A DNA stretch of 64,000 bases from Acidobacteriota bacterium (GTDB lineage Bacteria; Acidobacteriota; Terriglobia; Bryobacterales; Bryobacteraceae): the NCBI GenBank assembly GCA_017307505.1, contig JAFKEE010000045.1, positions 47,035 through 111,034 of the forward strand, in the 5' to 3' direction. The translations under genes and the position numbers were made by a program. The notes beneath the pieces were generated by a model, which was not told the DNA's origin, did no database searches, and saw nothing but the letters and a program-made list of their open reading frames with translations. Shown piece by piece: positions 58,848 to 64,000 of the stretch. Each line of letters starts with the position of its first letter. Position 1 is the first letter of the stretch.

Positions 58848-60415
58848 TACTGCCCCGCCGGATTTGCGTAGATTTTGATGTCCGTGCGGCGGTTCTTTTC
58901 GCGGCCTTCCGGCGTATCGTTGCTGTCGATGGGCTTGTCCGGCCCGTTGCCCGCTGTCCGCATGCGGTTGGCGGGGTAGCCGTACTTCTTCATCAGATAG
59001 TCCTTCACCGTCTCGGCGCGCTCCCGCGAGAGCGACATATTGATCTCTCGCGAGCCCGTCGAATCCGAGTTCCCGTCGATGTCGACAATCGTATTTTCGT
59101 AGGCCCGCATCATGTTGCCGATCTCGTCCACTACAGCCCGCGAGTCCATGCTCATGGCTGCCGAGTTCGTCTCAAAGTAGATCGCCCGGCGCTGCGTCGC
59201 AATCGGCGTCGCGCCCTTCGGCGGAGCCTTATACTCAATCGGAGCCTCCGTCGAAGTCGACGAGAACTTGCCCTCCATGCCGGCCACATACCGCCGGTCC
59301 ACGCTGCCCTCCAGGTCCGGCACGCCCTTAATCAGCCTCATTTCCCGGTACATGTCCTGGGCCATGCCCATGATGTTGTTGTAGTCGCTGCCCGCGCCCT
59401 GGCCGAAGAAAGCCTTGTTGTCGGCGTAGTCGCTCAGCCGCACGCCTTCCAGCATCGTCTTCGCCAGGTCGGACGGGATGTTGAAGTCCTTGATCGTCCC
59501 AATCAGCGTGTGTGCCCGCGATGGCTGCTGGCGGATGAATTCCACGCCTTCCAGCCAGCCTTCCAGGAACTTCTTCAGCGTCTGCGGGGAGGCATTCGAG
59601 AACCGGTCGCTCACCACCAGGATGTCCGCGATCAAGCGGTTCGCTACGCGCGTGTCGTAGATCTTCTTCGACCCCTTGCGCTTCGCCACCGCATCGCTCA
59701 TATCCGGATCCCAGGCCACGGCCGCGTCCACCTTCTGCTGCGCAAAGAGCGTCGCCGGTTCGATGCCGTCCTTCGTATGCACGGCCTTGGCGAAGATCTC
59801 GGTCCGCTGCTCGGTCGTCAGGCCGGAAGTCTTCAGGCCATTCCACAGCAGGAAGTGCGACGGAGTGTACGGCGCGAACGCCACGCTCTTGCCCGCCAGG
59901 TCTTCAATGCTATTGACGCCCTGCTTGCCGATGACGCCATCCGCGCCGCGCGACCAGTCCACCATGTAGACTGCCCGGGCGTGGAAGCCCTTCTCGGCCA
60001 GTTGCGCGTAATCCTTCGCCCAGACGTCGGCGGTCGTCAGCATGACGTCGACATTGTTCGACGCCAGCGCGGCCGTGCCTTCCGTCCAGTCGTCAATGAT
60101 CTTGAACGAAACCTTGATGCCCTTTTTGTCGTAGATGGAGCCCGCCGCCGTATCCAGGCCGCCGTTGGCCACCAGGCCGCCGACGCAGCCTACCCAGATG
60201 TTCACGCGGACTTTGACTTCGTTCGATTCCTTGTCACCCGTTGTGGGCAGCGGCTTGGAGGTATCCACGGCCGACTTGCTGGCTGCCTTGTCGCCGCCCT
60301 TGCCGAACAGACCCGACAGGTTGACCACCCCATAACGATCCAGGCTGTAGCCGACCAGGCCCAGGCCCAGCACAAAAATGAACGCCCACCCACCCTTTTC
60401 AATTCGTATTGCCAT
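58847..60415 (-). CDS. Solute-binding protein fused to OmpA peptidoglycan-binding domain
   Basis: 522 aa. The N-terminus is a probable uncleaved membrane anchor (GGWAFIFVLGLGLVGYSL). Residues ~65-390 form a periplasmic solute-binding domain of the NMT1/SsuA/NrtA type (VRVNIWVGCVGGLVANGGLD, SVAFAPYTPSHFLLWNGLK, AAVAWDPDMSDAVA). Residues ~400-522 are an OmpA C-terminal domain (IYFETNSAAMSMDSRAVVDE, NSDSTGSREINMSLSRERAE, NRMRTAGNGP), whose Asp and Arg would grip the peptide of peptidoglycan. An AGAGG site precedes the ATG. This joins the inner membrane, ligand capture and cell wall in one chain. Such fusions are annotated in databases as 'phosphate ABC transporter substrate-binding/OmpA', but no ligand is established to my knowledge. 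Confidence 0.9.
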   Translation of the reverse strand: MAIRIEKGGWAFIFVLGLGLVGYSLDRYGVVNLSGLFGKGGDKAASKSAVDTSKPLPTTGDKESNEVKVRVNIWVGCVGGLVANGGLDTAAGSIYDKKGIKVSFKIIDDWTEGTAALASNNVDVMLTTADVWAKDYAQLAEKGFHARAVYMVDWSRGADGVIGKQGVNSIEDLAGKSVAFAPYTPSHFLLWNGLKTSGLTTEQRTEIFAKAVHTKDGIEPATLFAQQKVDAAVAWDPDMSDAVAKRKGSKKIYDTRVANRLIADILVVSDRFSNASPQTLKKFLEGWLEGVEFIRQQPSRAHTLIGTIKDFNIPSDLAKTMLEGVRLSDYADNKAFFGQGAGSDYNNIMGMAQDMYREMRLIKGVPDLEGSVDRRYVAGMEGKFSSTSTEAPIEYKAPPKGATPIATQRRAIYFETNSAAMSMDSRAVVDEIGNMMRAYENTIVDIDGNSDSTGSREINMSLSRERAETVKDYLMKKYGYPANRMRTAGNGPDKPIDSNDTPEGREKNRRTDIKIYANPAGQ

Positions 60416-60442
60416 AATTGCCTCTTAGGTCGCCTCCTGTTA

Positions 60443-61171
60443 CTACGTGGTGCGATCCTGCTCGCGGCCGCCGATCGTCTTCTCCGGCGCCGGTGTCGAC
60501 GCCGAGGGCGTCATCAATCCCATCTCCGCCTTGAACTGCTTCACCAGTTCGGCCGCGCGCAGCTTCTCGGCGTCTTCCTCAATCTGGAACCGTTGCTGGT
60601 CCACATTGCCGATCGCCATCTCCATCCGCGCTTCGTTCACCGCCGTGGTCTCTTCAATCTTCCGCACCATCTCATCGTGCGTCTGGCTGATGCCCGCCAC
60701 TTCAAACTGCTCCATGGCATCGGCCACCTGCTTCTGCCATTTCGAACGGCGATAATCGCGAATCGCGTTCATCGCCTCGTTCGTCTTGCGCTCCTTCTCG
60801 CGCAGGAAGGCCTTCTTGACGTTCAACGCCTTGTCGTAAGCCGACCGCGCTGTCGTCAACTGGCCCTGGGTGCGCGCCAGCGCCCCGCGCAATTGCTCGA
60901 GCTGGATGGCGAACTGGCCTGCCAGATCGTCGCGGCCCGCCTGAATGGCGGCCTTCACCTTGGCGCCCAGGTCATTCAACTGGGCCTGATACTTGGCCTC
61001 TTCCTTTTCCAGCAGCGTCACGTTGGCCTTCACCATCGCGATGCTCTCATTCATTCGCGGAACCTGATCGTTCATGTCGCGAATGTTCTGTTCCAGGATG
61101 AGTTCGGGGTCCTCGGCAATCGAAATGAAGAAACCGAAAAACGAACGAAAGATCCGCGACAGGCGGTTCAT
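60443..61171 (-). CDS. pspA: PspA/IM30 (phage shock protein A) family protein
   Basis: 242 aa, a helical ESCRT-III-like protein. The amphipathic membrane-binding N-terminus RLSRIFRSFFGFFISIAED is followed by LILEQNIRDMNDQVPRMNES and a long coiled coil to residue ~205 (QFAIQLEQLRGALARTQGQL). PspA binds and re-forms damaged inner membranes. Residues 215-242 are a Ser/Thr/Pro-rich tail. It sits in the operon between the unknown first gene and the OmpA-fused solute-binding protein. GAAGGAG lies upstream of its start. The usual partners PspB, PspC and PspF are absent. Confidence 0.92.
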   Translation of the reverse strand: MNRLSRIFRSFFGFFISIAEDPELILEQNIRDMNDQVPRMNESIAMVKANVTLLEKEEAKYQAQLNDLGAKVKAAIQAGRDDLAGQFAIQLEQLRGALARTQGQLTTARSAYDKALNVKKAFLREKERKTNEAMNAIRDYRRSKWQKQVADAMEQFEVAGISQTHDEMVRKIEETTAVNEARMEMAIGNVDQQRFQIEEDAEKLRAAELVKQFKAEMGLMTPSASTPAPEKTIGGREQDRTT

Positions 61172-61194
61172 GATGGATCACTGCTCCTTCCCGG

Positions 61195-61902
61195 CTAATT
61201 GCCGGGTACTTTACCGGGCTCTGCTTTGGGTGTCACCGCGGGCCCGGTGGTGATTGGGTTTTCAGGGACGAAGGGAGCCACCGCATCATAGATCCGGCGC
61301 TCCTCCTGCTGCTTCTGGAAACGCCATCCCTGCAGGCGTTCCCGTTCTTTGGTGACCTCGTCGTTATTCGCCTGGATCTTGGCACGGAGTTCGTTCAGCA
61401 CCCGGTCGGCTTCCGCCTGCAGTTGCTTGTTCTCATCAGCCTTGCGGGCTTCCAGTTGATCCAGTGAGCGCTGCTGCACCGCCTCAAACGTATCCAACGC
61501 GCGATCGCGGTGCACCGCGTCTTCAATCACTTCCTGCAGCCTGACGCCGGCCGCATCCAGCGCCAGCAGCACCGAACTCCGCTTGATCTCCACCGGCAGG
61601 CTGCGGATATGCTCGCTCTTCAGCATGTCGGCGATCTTAAATATGGTGAAGCCGTGCGCTGGCACGCGGACTTCGGCCGCTTCGTAGATCTGGGCAAACG
61701 AGGACGGATCAGCCACCGGGTTGGCGAATTTCGGCGCCGGTGCCGGTTGAATGGAATGGGCCAGGCTGGCGATCTCGTCGGCCGCGCTCATCGAAGCGGG
61801 CGCGCCCGATCCCGAAGCGCCCTCGCCGGATTCGCCGCCAGAAGCCGGCTCCCCCGTCGCAGAGTCCACCGAAACGAAGTAGTTGTACCACTTCTTGCTC
61901 AT
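61195..61902 (-). CDS. Uncharacterised coiled-coil protein, first gene of the PspA/ABC operon
   Basis: 235 aa. It starts MSKKWYNYFVSVD, then a Gly/Ser/Ala-rich segment (residues 15-38), a compact part (FAQIYEAAEVRVPAHGFTIF, KIADMLKSEHIRSLPVEIKR) that looks like a small helical domain, and a coiled coil (120-200; RSLDQLEARKADENKQLQAE, EVTKERERLQGWRFQKQQEE). No signal peptide or membrane helix, so cytoplasmic and possibly a PspA partner. GAGGG lies before the ATG. No named family recognised. It is 23 bp from pspA on the same strand. Confidence 0.78.
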   Translation of the reverse strand: MSKKWYNYFVSVDSATGEPASGGESGEGASGSGAPASMSAADEIASLAHSIQPAPAPKFANPVADPSSFAQIYEAAEVRVPAHGFTIFKIADMLKSEHIRSLPVEIKRSSVLLALDAAGVRLQEVIEDAVHRDRALDTFEAVQQRSLDQLEARKADENKQLQAEADRVLNELRAKIQANNDEVTKERERLQGWRFQKQQEERRIYDAVAPFVPENPITTGPAVTPKAEPGKVPGN

Positions 61903-61923
61903 CGCAGCTTTTCCCTCACGGTA

Positions 61924-61953
61924 AGCGTAGGACTATGAAAGGATTAATGTCAA
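61924..61953 (-). promoter_or_regulatory. Candidate promoter of the seven-gene PspA/ABC operon
   Basis: On the minus strand TTGACA (61948-61953), 18-bp spacer, TACGCT (61924-61929). The predicted start is about 15 bases before the ATG at 61902, with GAGGG between. Just upstream lies a CCCTC/GAGGG inverted repeat at 61961-61975. Confidence 0.5.
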
Positions 61954-62204
61954 ACGATACCCTCTCCTGGAGGGGGTCCAGGACTGGTTTGGGCTAATCG
62001 AGGGTCACAAGGACCTTCCGCCCGGGGTATCCCGCACTCTGCTTCTGCATCGTCACCTGAGGTCTGGAATCAGTCACAGACGTCCTCCACACCAGAGAAA
62101 ACGTAACATCGCTCACGAATGTTCCATGATCCGGAGGATCCTGTTTGGATTCGAGCCGGCCCGCCCCCTGCTCCGATTTGGACTGGACGATGCTCCAAAG
62201 CCCC

Positions 62205-63704
62205 CTACACCACCCCCGGCCGCTTCTTCCCAAACCCCGTCGCCTGTTCAAACGCGTGCGCCATCTGCAGCGTCGCAAAGTCCTGATGATGCCGTCCGAC
62301 AATCTGCACACCGACCGGCAGGCCTTCCGCCGTAAACCCGCCCGGCACCGACGCCGCCGGATTCCCGGTCACCGAGATGTACCAGCAAGCCTTCATCCAG
62401 TCGATGTAGTTGCTGAACCGCACCCCCGCGAGTTCTGTCGGGTACGGCGTGTTCACGTCGAACGGCGGCAGTTGCGTCGTCGGCAGCACGAAGTACTCAT
62501 ACTTCTCCAGAAATGCCTGGAACCGGCGCCACATCACGCCATGCGCCGTCTCGGCTCGCGCCACATCCTGACCTGTCAGCCGCAACCCCTCCTCGATCTC
62601 ACCCCGCAGCGTATCCTTGAAGGCCTCGGGGTGTTGCTTGAGCCGGTCGCCATAGCTCGCCGCTGAATTCCAGGCCCGCAGGATTCGAAAGGCCACTTCA
62701 CACGGAGCGAAATCCGGTTCCACCTGCTCCACCAGGCAGCCGAGCGATTCCAATGTCTTGCGGTGGCCCTCCACGATGCTGCGTACTCGCGGGTCAAACG
62801 GCACGCCGCCCAGGTCCTTGAACATCGCCACGCGAACGCCCCGGAAGCTGCGTTCCAACGGCGCCGCGAAGCGCTCACCCGGCTCCTCGATCGAGAGCGG
62901 CGCTCGCGGATCCGGGCCCGCGATCGTACTGAACGCAAATGCCAGATCCGCCACCGTTCGTCCCAGGCAGCCCGAGGTCGCAAAGGTCGACCAGGCAAAC
63001 GCCGCCTTCGGCGCCGGCACGCGGCCCACGGAAGGCCGGAAGCCCACGACGTTGCAGTAGGCGGCAGGATTGCGGAGCGAACCGCCCGCGTCCGAGCCGC
63101 TGGCCACCGGCACCAGTCCGCAAGCCAGTGCGACCGCCGCTCCGCCCGAAGACCCGCCGCACGTCTTCGTCACATCGTAAGGATTTAAGGTCGCGCCAAA
63201 TACTTTGTTGAAGGTCTGGGAGCCCGCCCCGAACTCCGGAGTATTCGTCTTACCCAGCGTGATGGCGCCGGCGCGGCGCATGCGCTCCACGACGATATCG
63301 TCTTCTGTGGGCACGTAGTCTTTGAAGAGCGGGGAGCCGAATGTCGTCCGCAACCCACGCGTCTCCATCAGGTCCTTGTGAGCCACGGGCAACCCATGCA
63401 ACGGACCCAGCTTCTCCCCGCGCGCCTGCTTTTCGTCGGCCTTGGCAGCCGCTTCCATGGCCATCTCCGGAGCCAGGCTCACAATGGCGTTGACCTTGGG
63501 ATTCACGCGCTCGATCTGCTTCAGGTGGGCGGCCAGAGCCTCCCGAGCCGAGAGCTTCCTGGCGTGGATCAAGCGCGCCATCTCAATGGCGCTCAGGAAA
63601 CACACATCCGAAACCGGAGTCGCAGCCGAAGCGGAACCCTTCAACAGAGAGGCCGCGGCCAGCCCTCGCAACGCATCCCGGCGGGTGGAAAGATCCTCGC
63701 TCAT
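62205..63704 (-). CDS. Amidase-signature family hydrolase, Tat-type leader
   Basis: 499 aa. A Tat-like leader (TRRDALRGLAAASLLKGSAS) precedes the amidase-signature fold. The Ser-cisSer-Lys triad is visible: Lys in VAHKDLMETRG, the cis-Ser in CGGSSGGAAVALA, and the nucleophile Ser in GSDAGGSLRNPAAYC. GKTNTPEFGAGSQTFN is also diagnostic. It would hydrolyse an amide outside the cytoplasm; GatA is unlikely because of the leader and the absence of gatB or gatC. The stretch 61903-62204 downstream holds a promoter (see above) and nothing else supported. Confidence 0.92.
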   Translation of the reverse strand: MSEDLSTRRDALRGLAAASLLKGSASAATPVSDVCFLSAIEMARLIHARKLSAREALAAHLKQIERVNPKVNAIVSLAPEMAMEAAAKADEKQARGEKLGPLHGLPVAHKDLMETRGLRTTFGSPLFKDYVPTEDDIVVERMRRAGAITLGKTNTPEFGAGSQTFNKVFGATLNPYDVTKTCGGSSGGAAVALACGLVPVASGSDAGGSLRNPAAYCNVVGFRPSVGRVPAPKAAFAWSTFATSGCLGRTVADLAFAFSTIAGPDPRAPLSIEEPGERFAAPLERSFRGVRVAMFKDLGGVPFDPRVRSIVEGHRKTLESLGCLVEQVEPDFAPCEVAFRILRAWNSAASYGDRLKQHPEAFKDTLRGEIEEGLRLTGQDVARAETAHGVMWRRFQAFLEKYEYFVLPTTQLPPFDVNTPYPTELAGVRFSNYIDWMKACWYISVTGNPAASVPGGFTAEGLPVGVQIVGRHHQDFATLQMAHAFEQATGFGKKRPGVV

Positions 63705-63858
63705 TTAGCTGACTCTACCATCGATCCCGCCTGGCGCACCGAATCCCTCCTCGGTCCAGCGGCCCGTCAAATCGCGAGAAGCCGCAACGAACCCAAACCA
63801 CCAAGCAGCGGGCCCGCTGCGAACCGCGACTGGTAAGGAGCGGGCCACGGAAGGTACG

Positions 63859-63903
63859 TTCCGAGGACATAGGTAACAAAACATTCCAAGGACATAGGTA
63901 ACA
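63859..63903. repeat. Terminal repeat pair of an IS481-type element
   Basis: A 20-bp unit, TTCCGAGGACATAGGTAACA (63859-63878), recurs with one change at 63884-63903, a 25-bp period. GACATAGGTAACA motifs like these are found at the ends of IS481-type elements in high-GC bacteria (recalled, not searched). Confidence 0.65.
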
Positions 63904-63949
63904 GTCGGAAATGGAGCTCGGGAGCGTGAAGGGCAGTCCAGCATTGGGT

Positions 63950-64000
63950 ATGCCCTGGAAAGAGGTCCGAGTGGAAGAACAACGACTGTCGATCGTTCAA
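63950..64000 (+). CDS. IS481-family transposase, N-terminal fragment (cut by window end)
   Basis: 17 codons from ATG 63950 are visible. MPWKEVRVEEQRLSIVQ is the usual start of IS481-type transposases (commonly MPWKEV followed by a Q-R-L helix of the helix-turn-helix). The remaining helix-turn-helix and DDE catalytic core must lie beyond the window. The presence of the repeats just upstream strengthens the call. Confidence 0.65.
   Translation, partial: MPWKEVRVEEQRLSIVQ

Larger units (their letters stand above)
63859..64000 (+). mobile_element. Left end of an IS481-family insertion sequence (partial)
   Basis: The repeats at 63859-63903 are followed 47 bp later by the first codons of an IS481-type transposase. 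The window stops there, so the right end, the target duplication and the exact left boundary cannot be seen. It lies in the upstream region of the amidase gene. Confidence 0.6.

Noticed and set aside
58613..61198. 861-aa open frame on the plus strand
   Set aside because: Antisense to the solute-binding-OmpA and PspA genes, which have clear families; the frame has no recognisable domain.
61994..62204. Minus-strand frame ending at 61994 with a protein-like C-terminus (SDVTFSLVWRTSVTDS)
   Set aside because: Its start lies within the amidase gene and no ribosome site or family was found; possible remnant, not supported.
1..64000. tRNA or rRNA genes
   Set aside because: No cloverleaf or conserved rRNA segment was recognised by eye; a tRNAscan run would be decisive.

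Overview
The window looks like a chromosomal stretch of a high-GC Acidobacteriota, most likely a Bryobacterales/Solibacter relative. This is inferred from family content and no database was searched. The clues are two PadR regulators each paired with a large FtsX/MacB-like 'acidobacterial duplicated orphan permease' (ADOP), an ECF sigma factor of the Sig-70_X6 type head-to-head with a Ser/Thr kinase carrying helical repeats, a protein of the 'NA..STGP..GKA..NA..HG' family, many secreted enzymes with Sec or Tat-like leaders, and a giant putative-Ig (He_PIG) repeat protein. No tRNA, rRNA or CRISPR array was seen.

Layout. 1-3.6 kb (minus): an ABC exporter (ATPase plus a permease cut by the window edge whose C-terminal part turns into an ADOP/MacB domain) and a secreted dienelactone-hydrolase-like enzyme. 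3.7-10.6 kb: secreted or membrane proteins (DUF1349-like, VOC, SnoaL-like), a TIM-barrel isomerase plus Gfo/Idh/MocA oxidoreductase pair, and an M24 peptidase. 12.3-17.8 kb (minus): a visibly lower-GC two-gene cassette encoding a nitrilase-fold protein and an SMC/Rad50-like ATPase with a zinc hook. This is the best candidate for an undescribed anti-phage or conflict system. 18.0-21.0 kb: PadR-ADOP pair. 21.6-24.9 kb: secreted M4 metallopeptidase. 25-28.3 kb: ECF sigma factor and kinase, divergent with 18 bp between start codons. 28.3-31.3 kb: GT39-like glycosyltransferase, an ABC ATPase with no permease, and a SPOR protein. 31.5-35.8 kb: the 12-repeat He_PIG protein. 36.5-40.9 kb: a CCHC zinc-knuckle protein, a large secreted GH2 glycosidase and a 63-aa coiled-coil protein behind a structured leader. 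41-43.9 kb: second PadR-ADOP pair. 44.0-52.2 kb: an exported adenylate-kinase-like protein, a GNAT, a second GH2 enzyme, MsrA, a split YeeE/YedE sulfur transporter, an unknown protein and a zinc-independent MDR oxidoreductase. 52.3-54.4 kb: small stress-type membrane proteins, CsbD, and a Gln/His/Pro-rich secreted protein. 54.5-61.9 kb (minus): a tight seven-gene operon of an unknown protein, PspA/IM30, a solute-binding protein fused to OmpA, an ABC permease, an ABC ATPase, a membrane coiled-coil protein and an AAA+ ATPase. 62.2-63.7 kb: amidase. At the right edge the 5' end of an IS481-type transposase begins behind a 20-bp repeat pair.

Most single genes point to a heterotroph breaking down and importing polymers. 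Two clusters stand out as systems whose parts are recognisable but whose combination is not explained by a pathway known to me: the nitrilase-SMC cassette and the PspA/ABC/OmpA/AAA+ operon. Long open frames antisense to GC-rich genes were treated as shadows.
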